The notes beneath the pieces were generated by a model. The model was not told where the DNA came from. It ran no database searches and saw only the letters and a list, made by a program, of their open reading frames with translations. Shown in pieces: positions 1 through 8,924 of a stretch of 64,000 bases of DNA. The DNA is taken from contig NZ_FONM01000008.1 of the NCBI RefSeq assembly GCF_900112935.1, positions 1 through 64,000 of the forward strand, given 5' to 3'. Source of the DNA: Trichococcus pasteurii. Its GTDB lineage: Bacteria > Bacillota > Bacilli > Lactobacillales > Aerococcaceae. Both the position numbers and the translations under genes were made by a program. Positions within the stretch are counted from its first letter, which is position 1, and each line of letters begins with the position of its first letter.

Positions 1-1
1 C

Positions 2-316
2 AGCAAGGATGTTGTTGAAAAAGCCTTCGGCAATTTAAAAGAGCGCCTCAACTTCAGAAGAATGCAAGTTTCATCCGAATTGTCCCTGAATGGGAAGCTT
101 TTTGTGGAATTCATCGCCTTAATCTACTTATCCTACGTGAAAAAGAAGATGCAGGATGCCGAGCTATTTAACCAATGGACCCTTCAAGGTGTACTGGACG
201 AACTGGACATGATTGAATTATTTGAGGCCCCCGGGCACGGTCGCGTGTTGGGAGAGGTTACGACGAAGCAGAAGGAATTATACGAGGCGTTAGGCGTTGC
301 CCTTCCCTCGTTATAA
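2..316 (+). CDS. IS1634/IS4-type transposase, C-terminal part only
   Basis: The reading frame is open from base 2 to a TAA at 314-316 and gives about 104 residues; the 5' part lies outside the window. The start, SKDVVEKAFGNLKERL, resembles the conserved region of IS1634-type DDE transposases that carries the third catalytic acid (E of VEKAFG). The rest matches the helical tail of that family. Transposases of this family insert a DNA copy of their own element. The gene ends cleanly, so it may be an intact element cut by the window edge. It marks the left border of the accessory cassette that follows. Family assignment is from memory of sequence patterns. Confidence 0.75.
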   Translation, partial: SKDVVEKAFGNLKERLNFRRMQVSSELSLNGKLFVEFIALIYLSYVKKKMQDAELFNQWTLQGVLDELDMIELFEAPGHGRVLGEVTTKQKELYEALGVALPSL

Positions 317-461
317 ATTCCGGGAATTCAGGTTATAAGTGGATATTTATTGATATAATCAAATTAGCATTATTTTGACTTCTTTTTATTATTTGGAAAA
401 TTGAGTATTACTCTAATATTTTTCAAGTTTTGATTAAATTAATTGAATGAAGGTGATAGGA

Positions 462-1691
462 ATGGATAGTCAACTAGCTGAGCAACTAACCATCATTTTC
501 CCAGACAAAGTGATACCTGATAACATTCAACAATTTTACAGAAAAATTGAAGACCACCATATTTTAGATGATATATCGGCATATTCCGTTCTGTATCAGG
601 ATAAGGAAAAATTAAAAAAACTGCTAAATTTACATGGATTTTCCTGCAATTGGCCAACAAAAGCCATAAACCATATGGGCCATAAACAGGGAGTGGGTAC
701 TTCTCCTGATCAAGAAAATGCAAACGTTATCAAGTTGGGTGCGGATAACCAAAGTAAGACCCTTACGGATACTCCGGCTTGGGATGATGATTTTGATCTT
801 GATGATTTTTTGGAGTCCGAAGAGTTTTCCACGAGCATGCAACAAAATGCTGATTTAAGTGACTTTAGGTTTAATAAAGAAATGATACGTGACTATCAAC
901 AGGATAACCAAGAGGCTTTGAAGGAAGCAATCGTAGAAAATAATCAACGTTTGGTATGGAAAATTGTGAAGATGTACAGGCGCCACAATACTTCGATCAG
1001 CTTAACGGAGGAAGACCTGATGATATCAGGGAATATAGGCCTTCTAAAAGCTATTGAGAGATTTGATCCCGACATGGGTTTTGAATTTTCCACATATGCG
1101 ACGAACTGGATACGACAAAGCATATCAAGAGATATCATGGATTTTGGATATATGATTCGACTCCCTGTACACTTAGGAGAAAAGTTGAATAAACTGAATC
1201 GTGTCGAGAGTGAGTTTCAAATCAAATATCCAAACTATTCAATTGAGGAGATTTGCTCTGCTTTGGAGATTGATAAAGAGGAGTACTTGAAACTCAAGAC
1301 GTACGAATATCAATACCGAAATATGTCCAGTATTGATAAAGCCATAGGTCCAGATGGGGATACTGCGCTAATAGACTTACTCCAGAATAATCATGCTGTC
1401 TCATCGGATGATTCAGAAAATGAATTACTGAAAGCACCTGAGGAACTGACGGTCAGCAAAGCGGTAGCGCAAGAAATCAATAGCTTGTTGATTGATACTT
1501 TGACCGAGAGAGAATGCAGTGTTGTAAAAATGAGGCTTGGACTGGATGGCGAGGAAGAACATACTCTGGAGAAAATTGGAGAAAAATTTGGCGTGACCAG
1601 GGAACGCATTCGACAGATTGAATCAAAGGCTCTGGAGAAAATAAGAAATCATATGAACTTTTTATTAGCTACGAAGGGGGATTACTTGTGA
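462..1691 (+). CDS. Sigma-70 family RNA polymerase sigma factor with an unusual N-terminal domain
   Basis: The protein has 409 residues from the ATG at 462, which follows AAGGTGA by about 6 bases; an in-frame ATG at 447 has no ribosome binding site. Sigma region 2 is clear at about residues 155-227 (NQRLVWKIVKMYRR, GLLKAIERFDPDMGFEFSTY, ATNWIRQSISRDI). Region 3 follows, and region 4 with its promoter -35 reading helix is at the C-terminus (VTRERIRQIESKALEKIR). So it is a full region 2-3-4 sigma of the primary/stress type, not a short ECF sigma. Residues 1 to about 140 are not a recognisable region 1.1 and include an acidic linker (DDDFDLDDFLESEE). Its stop overlaps the start of the helicase gene, so the two are co-translated. 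It may direct RNA polymerase to this cassette or sense polymerase takeover by phage; both are inference. Confidence 0.9.
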   Translation: MDSQLAEQLTIIFPDKVIPDNIQQFYRKIEDHHILDDISAYSVLYQDKEKLKKLLNLHGFSCNWPTKAINHMGHKQGVGTSPDQENANVIKLGADNQSKTLTDTPAWDDDFDLDDFLESEEFSTSMQQNADLSDFRFNKEMIRDYQQDNQEALKEAIVENNQRLVWKIVKMYRRHNTSISLTEEDLMISGNIGLLKAIERFDPDMGFEFSTYATNWIRQSISRDIMDFGYMIRLPVHLGEKLNKLNRVESEFQIKYPNYSIEEICSALEIDKEEYLKLKTYEYQYRNMSSIDKAIGPDGDTALIDLLQNNHAVSSDDSENELLKAPEELTVSKAVAQEINSLLIDTLTERECSVVKMRLGLDGEEEHTLEKIGEKFGVTRERIRQIESKALEKIRNHMNFLLATKGDYL

Positions 1692-4600
1692 TTCAAATAC
1701 TAACAGACCAGACACTACTAAACTATTCAACTGATCAAAAAACCTCAGATAGGAAAACAATCTATGTCTTGAAAGGATTCGACATCTCGCAGATTGAGTC
1801 TTTAAGTAATAAGCTGTTTCAGTTTCCTGTCTATGAGAACCTAGAAATATTACTTAAAAATAAAGCGAAAATGACAGTGGACATAGTGCTTAAAGCAACT
1901 GCAGCGGAATCAGAATATTATTGGTGTACCTACGAAGAATTTATGACAGCACAAGATACCCTCTATGATTTTTTTGAATGTGAATGCATTGAGAATAATC
2001 TGTACAACAAATTATACCCCTATCAAAACACGTTGACTGATATATTCGCGGTTTATGAAGAAATTTACCATAATGATGATGAGGAAATCTCTGCATCTCA
2101 GGAAGAGAAACTAAATGCTGTTTCGATTTACTATGGGAAAATCTACTACAATGCCTCGAATGAAAAGTATTACGTAACCTATGAAGCCCCAAAAATAGAC
2201 TTCAATAAAATCATTCCATTCATCGACAAAAGCAATTTGAAAGTCGTTCCTATAATAAATGATTATTCGAGCGAGGAGGAGCTATATTCATTTGAGTTAG
2301 GCGATAGCGAAGATGAATTTCTTCATTTTACCGAAAAAATGGAAAATGGAAATATAGTTAAGAAAGTCAGGATATTTTTTGCTGATGAAAGAGGGAGCTT
2401 GCCCAACAACTATGATGAGCGGATCGCAATCATACAGTACCTTGCTGGGGAGGAATACCAGATATTTCTGGCTACGAAACAATTAAACTCACGAACAATC
2501 GAGCGCGAAAATGAATACAAAGAAATTTTGAAGGCCTATTGGGGTTATGACTCTTTTAAAGATTTAAAGATGTACAAGGACATTGAGACATTGGGGAAAG
2601 AAACGATTGAAGTGTCTCAAGCTCAGATTATTGATGATATCATTGAGCAATCGGAAAATTCTATCCAAGGTCAAAGTTTTCGAGACGTATATGTTACTTC
2701 TTCCACTGGATCCGGAAAATCTGTCATGTTTCAAATACCAGCGCTGTATTTAGCCAACAAGTTTAAAGATGACGGTTTTTTAACAATCGTAATCTCGCCT
2801 TTGATTGGCTTGATGGATGATCAAGTAAAAAGTATGGAGCTGCGCAATATAAGTAATGCTAAAACGATCCATTCAAACTTATCCCAAATGGAAAAAGAAG
2901 ATATTATTTCGGGAGTACAAGCCGGTACGGTAGACATCCTGTATATATCAACGGAGACTTTGCAAAGTCGCTCGGACATCGGGATGCTGATTGGACAACG
3001 AAGAGTCGGCTTGTTGGTTGTGGATGAGGCCCATATTGTAACGACTTGGGGGAAATCATTCCGTGCGGATTACTGGTATATGGGTTCTTACTTGGCAAAA
3101 ATGAGGAAGAAGCAAACTTTCCCCATCGTGACTTTTACTGCGACTGCAATATACGGCGGTAAAGAAGACATGTACTTAGAAACAAGAGACAGCTTGAACA
3201 TGGTCAATCCAATCGCTTATTTCGGTTATGTAAAACGCGATGATATCCTCATGTGTGTGCAGTCATCACAAAAAGAGTTTACAAAATATTCCCGAGAATA
3301 CATCAAAACAAAATTTGAAATAATGGGCAAACGTTTAACGAGCTTTGATCGCAAAAAGGAAAAAACGCTTGTCTATTTTCCTACCGTCAGAACTTTGAAC
3401 ATGTTCAACAGTCATTTAAAGCAGAATTATTCTTCGGTTGCGGAAAAGACAGCGCTTTATTATGGTAGCCTAGATAAACATGAGAAAAAAGAGAGCCTAA
3501 AGGAATTTAAAGACGGTGACGCTAAAGTGATGTTGGCGACTAAAGCATTCGGGATGGGAATAGACATACCCGACATCCACAATGTGTATCATTATGCACC
3601 TACAGGAAATGTCATAGATTACATTCAAGAAATTGGTAGAGCTGCGAGAAGTTTGCCTGAAGGTTATGCTTGGTTCGATTTTTTGCCGCAAGATTTCACA
3701 GAAGTAAAGAGATTGCATGGTATGTCTACTATAAAGAAACAGCAATTGATTGAGGTAATGAGAAAGATCGTTTCTCTTTATGAGCAAAAGAAAAACAGAA
3801 ATATCGTGGTCAGTGCCGATGATTTCAAATACATATTCAATCAGAATGAATTAGAGGATTCGGATATCGACAATAAGCTGAAAATAACCTTATTGATGAT
3901 CGAGAAAGATTTTGAATCCACGAAAAAATTGAGCTATTCACCATTTGTTGCCAGGCCTAGAGCCATGTATGGGAATGAGCTTGTTTTTCTCTCAAAAAAA
4001 GGAAAAAAATTATTGGAGTCATCAAAACTGAAAAAGTATTTTACGGAAGAAAAGCAACTTGATACTGACTATTATGATTCGATTTGTCAGATGAACTTCA
4101 AACAATTATGGGAAGACAGATATCCATCCATGTCTTTTCCACAATTCAAATATAAGATGTACACAGAAGTGGATGAACTAAAGGATCAAAAGATTCTCAA
4201 AGAAATCAGTCCTGCCATGGGCGTAGAAATCAATTATTTAAAGAATGATGTCCAAACCGTCATTGCGAGTATAAACCTCGTGCTGGCTGCCCTGGAAGAA
4301 TTTCTACGAGGGAAAGTCTATTCCAAAACGTATTTCAATGAAAAAATGATCAGTGAATTTTTACAAACTAAGCTGGGTATTCAAAACAGATTTGAAGCAC
4401 TAGGTTTGAGTAGTGTACTTCTGAATTCACTTATACAGGTCAGCAAGATAAAGAATGCCGGGTACATAAAGGCTCGTGATGAGCGCGGTGACCTATATAA
4501 TGTAACTCCGCATTATATGACCTACTTTGACCAAATGAAAAGAACAATCAATGATTTATTCTATGGGGAAAAATTTGCTGATAAGTATGATGACAAGCTC

Positions 4601-4984
4601 GTTTTTTATGCCCAACGGAGCAGCAAAAACGAGAAGCTAGAGTTGGAACAGGTATTGTTGGGTGTCGCTGAAGCAGCGGGAGCATTGTCATATGAAATCA
4701 TAAGTGGAAATTCCCCGCAAATCTATATCCGCATAAACAGCATATATCAATTAGAAAAAGTTATTAAGGCCCCTCAAAAATACAACAACCTGATTCTGAA
4801 AAGCGTTCATGAACGGCACAATATCAGTGTTGAACTGTTGTCCTATCTTTTTAAAATGGAGAAGGAAGGCGCAACCAAAGACGAAAAGCTTCGAAATTAT
4901 ACAGAAAAATTCTGGGATGTCATCGAGGATTACTTCTTAGGGAAGTTACCTGATTCTGTTCAGGCCAAGTTGTATAGGAATTAA
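1688..4984 (+). CDS. Large RecQ-like superfamily 2 DNA helicase
   Basis: The 1098-residue protein starts at a GTG that overlaps the sigma stop codon (GTGA), with AAGGGGGA about 7 bases upstream. All SF2 motifs are visible: Walker A TGSGKS at 340-345, motif Ia ISPLIGLMDDQ, DEAH box at 446-449, motif III TFTATA, motif V ATKAFGMGIDIPD and motif VI QEIGRAAR at 647-654. The motif Ia and V wording is RecQ-like. It is nearly twice the length of a housekeeping RecQ. The first 320 and last 400 residues are unrecognised, and I do not see the RecQ zinc-binding or HRDC domains. ATP-driven DNA unwinding is the expected activity. Its place between a sigma factor and a nuclease-fold protein suggests that they act together. 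Confidence 0.9.
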   Translation: MIQILTDQTLLNYSTDQKTSDRKTIYVLKGFDISQIESLSNKLFQFPVYENLEILLKNKAKMTVDIVLKATAAESEYYWCTYEEFMTAQDTLYDFFECECIENNLYNKLYPYQNTLTDIFAVYEEIYHNDDEEISASQEEKLNAVSIYYGKIYYNASNEKYYVTYEAPKIDFNKIIPFIDKSNLKVVPIINDYSSEEELYSFELGDSEDEFLHFTEKMENGNIVKKVRIFFADERGSLPNNYDERIAIIQYLAGEEYQIFLATKQLNSRTIERENEYKEILKAYWGYDSFKDLKMYKDIETLGKETIEVSQAQIIDDIIEQSENSIQGQSFRDVYVTSSTGSGKSVMFQIPALYLANKFKDDGFLTIVISPLIGLMDDQVKSMELRNISNAKTIHSNLSQMEKEDIISGVQAGTVDILYISTETLQSRSDIGMLIGQRRVGLLVVDEAHIVTTWGKSFRADYWYMGSYLAKMRKKQTFPIVTFTATAIYGGKEDMYLETRDSLNMVNPIAYFGYVKRDDILMCVQSSQKEFTKYSREYIKTKFEIMGKRLTSFDRKKEKTLVYFPTVRTLNMFNSHLKQNYSSVAEKTALYYGSLDKHEKKESLKEFKDGDAKVMLATKAFGMGIDIPDIHNVYHYAPTGNVIDYIQEIGRAARSLPEGYAWFDFLPQDFTEVKRLHGMSTIKKQQLIEVMRKIVSLYEQKKNRNIVVSADDFKYIFNQNELEDSDIDNKLKITLLMIEKDFESTKKLSYSPFVARPRAMYGNELVFLSKKGKKLLESSKLKKYFTEEKQLDTDYYDSICQMNFKQLWEDRYPSMSFPQFKYKMYTEVDELKDQKILKEISPAMGVEINYLKNDVQTVIASINLVLAALEEFLRGKVYSKTYFNEKMISEFLQTKLGIQNRFEALGLSSVLLNSLIQVSKIKNAGYIKARDERGDLYNVTPHYMTYFDQMKRTINDLFYGEKFADKYDDKLVFYAQRSSKNEKLELEQVLLGVAEAAGALSYEIISGNSPQIYIRINSIYQLEKVIKAPQKYNNLILKSVHERHNISVELLSYLFKMEKEGATKDEKLRNYTEKFWDVIEDYFLGKLPDSVQAKLYRN

Positions 4985-5034
4985 TATCAAAACATCTGGA
5001 GAACATGACCATAAACCAAAAAGGAGCCCATCCC

Positions 5035-6156
5035 ATGAATGATACTATTTTCGATTTTCTGAGATCTTATGTGCCCAGTGACAAAAGAGACCCCAAAGAG
5101 GATTACCTGACGCAATTGTTTGCATGGTTGCTGATAAAAGTTAAAGGTTTAGACCTGAAGTATTGTGAGTACCTATTGAAAAAAATACCGAACAGCACAT
5201 TTACTGTAACTGATTCTGACACCATCACTGTAGAGACGCAAAGAACGCTGGATAATGGGAAACGGATTGATTTGCTGATTAAAGTAAATGAAAATGGGTT
5301 CATTTGTGAGCATAAAATCTACAGTATGCTATCACCAAATCAAATTATGAATTACAGTAGCATGGCGCCTAGCATAGGAAAGGGGCAATTCCATACGGTG
5401 CTGATTACTTTAGGCACTTATCAATGGACACAGCCGGCGGACGTACGTATTTTGTGGAGCAGCTTATATCGGGATTTCCTGCAGATGGAAATAAAAAATT
5501 ATGTAGATGATTCAGTTGATTATTTTATGTTGGACCAAACACTAAACTTTATGCAGAACAATAGTCTCGGGACATATGGAGAAATCACTCCGGGGGCGAT
5601 AGCGGGGTATTGGGAAACGTTTGGGCTTAAAAATGTTGTCAATAATCTTGTTGAAAATCTAAGAGTCCGGGAATGGGATTCAAAGTGCAAAAATTTACAA
5701 CATTGCAACACGCAAGGTTTTACTGAACCAATCTTCCGCAAGGAGCGATGGGGCAGAGTAGGACTTGAAATGTACAGCAATTGGAGTCCGGGAATCTTTG
5801 CGGGTATCCTGTGGGATTATTCGAATCATGGGATAGAACCTTTAAACGAAAAGAACGGTGGTCCTGATGTTGTTATCCTAGTGGATCTTCCTGAAGTAGG
5901 CTACGCCCAAGTTACCAGTACTCAAGCATGCACGGATTATTTTCAGAAACTGAACCAAAACCATGGTGATTTCGATCTGATTCATTTCCCTGAGCCAAAA
6001 GATCACTGGAGATTAATAGTTCTTAGAAAATCATTGGGTGATGTATTGCAAGGAAAGCAAGGTCAAAAAGAACAGGAAAATGCATTGTACGAAACATTTT
6101 GTGATGGAATCAAACTACTGACAAAGGACGGAGATTTGGGGAGATTGAATTGGTAA
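5035..6156 (+). CDS. PD-(D/E)XK nuclease-superfamily protein
   Basis: The protein has 373 residues. The ATG at 5035 is preferred because AAAGGAG lies 9 bases before it; an upstream ATG at 5005 has no such signal. The core reads E22 (PKEDYLTQLFAWLL), then D79 in KRIDLLIKV, then E92-x-K94 in CEHKIY. This is the E...D...ExK pattern of PD-(D/E)XK nucleases, fitting a type seen in defence-associated proteins. The C-terminal 200 residues are not recognised. It begins 50 bases after the helicase gene with no terminator, so it belongs to the same operon. It probably cuts DNA in concert with the helicase (inference). Confidence 0.8.
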   Translation: MNDTIFDFLRSYVPSDKRDPKEDYLTQLFAWLLIKVKGLDLKYCEYLLKKIPNSTFTVTDSDTITVETQRTLDNGKRIDLLIKVNENGFICEHKIYSMLSPNQIMNYSSMAPSIGKGQFHTVLITLGTYQWTQPADVRILWSSLYRDFLQMEIKNYVDDSVDYFMLDQTLNFMQNNSLGTYGEITPGAIAGYWETFGLKNVVNNLVENLRVREWDSKCKNLQHCNTQGFTEPIFRKERWGRVGLEMYSNWSPGIFAGILWDYSNHGIEPLNEKNGGPDVVILVDLPEVGYAQVTSTQACTDYFQKLNQNHGDFDLIHFPEPKDHWRLIVLRKSLGDVLQGKQGQKEQENALYETFCDGIKLLTKDGDLGRLNW

Positions 6157-6222
6157 ACGCCAAATAATATTTCATCAGCACGGAGTATCTGAGGGAAGTC
6201 CGAATCAAGTAGCAGTTCAATT

Positions 6223-6230
6223 CCCCCCCC
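6223..6230. repeat. C8 homopolymer tract
   Basis: Eight consecutive C residues lie in the AT-rich gap between the nuclease-like gene and the TIR/SEFIR gene. A 7-bp inverted repeat (AATTCAC/GTGAATT) follows at 6243-6261. Tracts like this can slip during replication and change promoter spacing. That is a possibility here, not something the single sequence shows. Confidence 0.4.
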
Positions 6231-6378
6231 ATGATTACTATCAATTCACTACTGGTGAATTATCTTATTGTCAATTTCGCAGCTATCTTTTTTGCCGTCT
6301 ATTTGGGTTGTTTAATGAATTTGAAAATTTGGTGTTAATATTTTGAAATCAAAATTGTGCTATGTGGAGGATCAAAAG

Positions 6379-7305
6379 ATGAGAAACATCTTTATATCAT
6401 ACAGTTGGGATAATGAATCTCATAAAAGTTGGGTAAAAGAATTTGCAGACTTTCTTTCATCTAAAGGTTTTGAAGTTGCTTTAGATCAGGATGATCTTGT
6501 CCTAGGAGATGAGCTACCTGAGTATATGGAGGTTCAAATTAGAAGTGCAGATTACATCTTAGTAGTATGTACTCCAGAATATAAAAGGCGAGCTGACGAA
6601 AGAATCGGTGGAGCAGGCTACGAGAGTAGTTTGATTGCAGGAGAGCTCTACGCAAAGCAGCAAAAAAGAAAATTTATCCCAGTATTAAGGAAAGGGACAT
6701 GGGAATCAGCGCAACCGTCCTTCTTGATTGGAAAAATGGGTGTGGAGTTCTGTTCTGGTAAATTTGAGGGGATATCGATGGATAATCTTCTTGCTACGTT
6801 AAATCAAGGTGAAAACACAACACCAGCATGGAAAAAAAGATATAGTCAAAGTTCAGTATCCGCTAAAAAGCAAGAGTCTGATAGTATCAATGAGTATGTA
6901 GATATAAAAATTACAGGAATACTTATTGATCAAGTCACATTACCTAAAATGGATGGCACTCAAGGCAGCGCTCTTTATAAAGTTCCATTTGGATTAAGCG
7001 CAAGACCAAGTGGAACTTGGGAAAAACTATTTATTCAAAATTGGAATTATCCATCCCGTTTTACAACCATGCACCGTCCGCGAATTGCCAGTGTGGTTGG
7101 GAAAACTGTGGTATTGAACGGGACTACCATTGAAGAAGTTGAAAAATATCATAAAGCTACACTTATACTTGCGGTGAATGCGGCGAATATTCAGGAACGT
7201 AGGATGTTAGAGGAACAAATGAATCGACAAGAATTGGAAAGAAAAAGAGAACAAGAGCACCGAAATCACATTTCCGATATTGCTTCCAAAATAACATTTG
7301 ATTAA
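6379..7305 (+). CDS. TIR/SEFIR-domain protein
   Basis: The protein has 308 residues from the ATG at 6379, which follows GTGGAGG by 8 bases; a TTG at 6343 is unsupported. Residues 1-125 form a TIR/SEFIR-type domain: FISYSWDNESHKSWVKEFADFL, then DQDDLVLGDEL, then ADYILVVCTPEY, then ESSLIAGELYAKQQKRKFIPVL. The SYSWD opening is typical of SEFIR and bacterial TIR defence proteins. E82 or E89 lies about where NAD-cleaving TIR domains carry the catalytic glutamate. Residues 185-285 are an unknown domain, and the tail is a charged helix rich in Glu, Arg and Gln. The domain is common in abortive-infection systems. It sits on the same strand, 220 bases after the nuclease-like gene, and may have its own promoter. 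Confidence 0.8.
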   Translation: MRNIFISYSWDNESHKSWVKEFADFLSSKGFEVALDQDDLVLGDELPEYMEVQIRSADYILVVCTPEYKRRADERIGGAGYESSLIAGELYAKQQKRKFIPVLRKGTWESAQPSFLIGKMGVEFCSGKFEGISMDNLLATLNQGENTTPAWKKRYSQSSVSAKKQESDSINEYVDIKITGILIDQVTLPKMDGTQGSALYKVPFGLSARPSGTWEKLFIQNWNYPSRFTTMHRPRIASVVGKTVVLNGTTIEEVEKYHKATLILAVNAANIQERRMLEEQMNRQELERKREQEHRNHISDIASKITFD

Positions 7306-7368
7306 TGTAATATCGGGATGCATGCATCAATCTGACAAGAAATTTAAAAACGTTCAGAATATATAAAA

Positions 7369-7430
7369 AATAAGTGTATCGGAACCTGAAAGTCCTAGGC
7401 GCAGGGCTTTCAGGTTCCGATACACTTATT
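7369..7430. repeat. Near-perfect 28-bp hairpin between TIR and Lys-rich genes
   Basis: Two 28-base arms (7369-7396 and 7403-7430) are complementary except for one T-G wobble and enclose a 6-base loop (AGGCGC). The ends are AAAATAAG on the left and CTTATT on the right, so it could act as a terminator for the TIR gene. The stem is much longer than usual for a terminator, and only a short T-rich stretch follows. It could also be a small non-autonomous inverted-repeat element or a structured RNA. Confidence 0.7.
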
Positions 7431-7498
7431 GGATTGGTATGTAAGCGCATAATTTTTGGCGGGGTGTATGATTATTAGTATTTGAAAGGAGCCAGACA

Positions 7499-8047
7499 AT
7501 GTCAGACAGCATAATTCGTGTAGGCAGAAGAGGCAGCAATTTTATCGACGCTAATCTCTTGGTATTTCCGACTAAGAAATATCCAAAAACCAAAAAGCGT
7601 GCTGGGAAAAAAGCAGCTGTACCGAAAGGAAAGAAAGCCAAACCAATCATAGTAAGTAAAGTAAACAAAGAAAAGCAAACGCTTTGCTTGATTAAGTATA
7701 GTCAAATGATTGCGGATGACCTAGAAAATCAAGGGAAGTATAAGCGGATGTTCTATGCATTTTATCCAGACTATCCTAAAGAAAACTTTAAAAAATTTGT
7801 GAATATGTATTATGCAGTCGTTAAAAATAAAAAATTCAAGTACGTGGCTCAATCTCAAGAAATCCGGCATTTACTCTCATATTTCACCAAGGAAGCCGAG
7901 CACGAATTATTGATACGATTCATTAATAAATTGTATCACTTTGAAAGTGAGCATCCCGATTCGGTCACGCCACGTGTGAAAAAACGCTGCAACCAACTGT
8001 TGGTAAGTAAAAATCATACAGAGCTTTTTGGCATCACCATGGGCTAG
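7499..8047 (+). CDS. Lys-rich hypothetical protein of the accessory cassette
   Basis: The 182-residue protein starts at an ATG preceded by GAAAGGAG about 9 bases upstream. I do not recognise its family. Residues 25-62 are strongly basic (KKYPKTKKRAGKKAAVPKGKKAK), like a nucleic-acid-binding tail. The remainder, from about residue 65, is predicted helical with many aromatic and Lys residues. No signal peptide or membrane segment is visible. It follows the TIR gene across the long hairpin and is closed by a strong terminator, so it may be the last member of the cassette or a passenger gene. Confidence 0.6.
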   Translation: MSDSIIRVGRRGSNFIDANLLVFPTKKYPKTKKRAGKKAAVPKGKKAKPIIVSKVNKEKQTLCLIKYSQMIADDLENQGKYKRMFYAFYPDYPKENFKKFVNMYYAVVKNKKFKYVAQSQEIRHLLSYFTKEAEHELLIRFINKLYHFESEHPDSVTPRVKKRCNQLLVSKNHTELFGITMG

Positions 8048-8243
8048 ATAGATCGATTTCTTTTTTGTGCGCACTCTCCGCTCCTGGACTTATGTAGTGA
8101 AGTTTGACGGCATGGAAATCCTGAAACCGATTAGCTTTGATTTGAAGCGAATGGTGAAGGCCAAGAGCGACTGAATTCTCTGGGACGATTTCGCTATTAT
8201 TCCCTAGGCATAGCCACTTCTCTACAGCAAAATTCGATAGACC

Positions 8244-8297
8244 CAGTAAGCCCCTAGTTCCCGACATCAGATCGGTGACTAAGGGCTTGCTGTTTTT
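8244..8297 (+). terminator. Rho-independent terminator
   Basis: A 16-bp stem (8244-8259 with 8277-8292, a few G-T pairs) is followed by TTTTT. It ends transcription of the accessory cassette. The rest of 8048-8386 shows no gene that I can support. Confidence 0.75.
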
Positions 8298-8479
8298 ATT
8301 TTGGGGGCATAGCTACACGTGCCTCATATGTATTTCGAGAATGATTCGGTCAACCTTTTCAGAAAGCGCCCGCATAAATTAATTACCGAAAGAGCGTCGT
8401 AAAGCCCCTTGCTTTAGCTTTGGGGATATAAGACGTGCACTTGGTTGTATTATATATATGATTGATGTATAATGTGTGT

Positions 8480-8890
8480 ATGGAAAATAAAATATACAAA
8501 TCAAATAATGACGTCATTTATTCTTGTACCTACCATGTTGTCTGGTGTCCAAAATATCGGCGAAAGGTCCTTGTCGGACCAGTAGCGGCACGCTTAAAGG
8601 AGCTCATTGTAGAAACGTGCACCGCTCTATCCGTCGAAATTCAGGAAATGGAGATCATGCCAGACCACGTTCATCTTATATTGGATATAGACCCACAATT
8701 CGGGGTTCACAAAGCAGTCAAACGCATCAAGGGAGTATCTTCCCGCGTGCTGAGACAGGAGTTTAAGGAACTGACGACGAAGCTACCCACTCTTTGGTCG
8801 AACAGCTATTTCGTTTCCACGGTGGGTGGGGCACCGCATGAAATGATTCAGCAATACATCCAAAGCCAAAAGACCTCACAACGCCAGTAA
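8480..8890 (+). CDS. tnpA: IS200-type TnpA single-strand transposase (HUH/Y1)
   Basis: The protein has 136 residues from the ATG at 8480; a TTG at 8462 and an ATG at 8465 are in frame and no start has a strong ribosome binding site. The HUH motif is H63-V-H65 in MPDHVHLIL, and the catalytic tyrosine is Y126 in MIQQYIQSQ. The N-terminal YHVVWCPKYRRKVL is the usual signature of the family. TnpA excises and inserts the element as a single-stranded circle. It precedes tnpB by 34 bases on the same strand, the usual IS605 layout. All key residues are present, so it looks functional. Confidence 0.95.
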   Translation: MENKIYKSNNDVIYSCTYHVVWCPKYRRKVLVGPVAARLKELIVETCTALSVEIQEMEIMPDHVHLILDIDPQFGVHKAVKRIKGVSSRVLRQEFKELTTKLPTLWSNSYFVSTVGGAPHEMIQQYIQSQKTSQRQ

Positions 8891-8924
8891 ATACAAAGTA
8901 ATCATCAAGAAGGGAGGAACACGT

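Noticed and set aside
5005-5034. Upstream ATG start for the nuclease-like protein
   Set aside because: It lacks a ribosome binding site, whereas the ATG at 5035 has AAAGGAG at proper distance.
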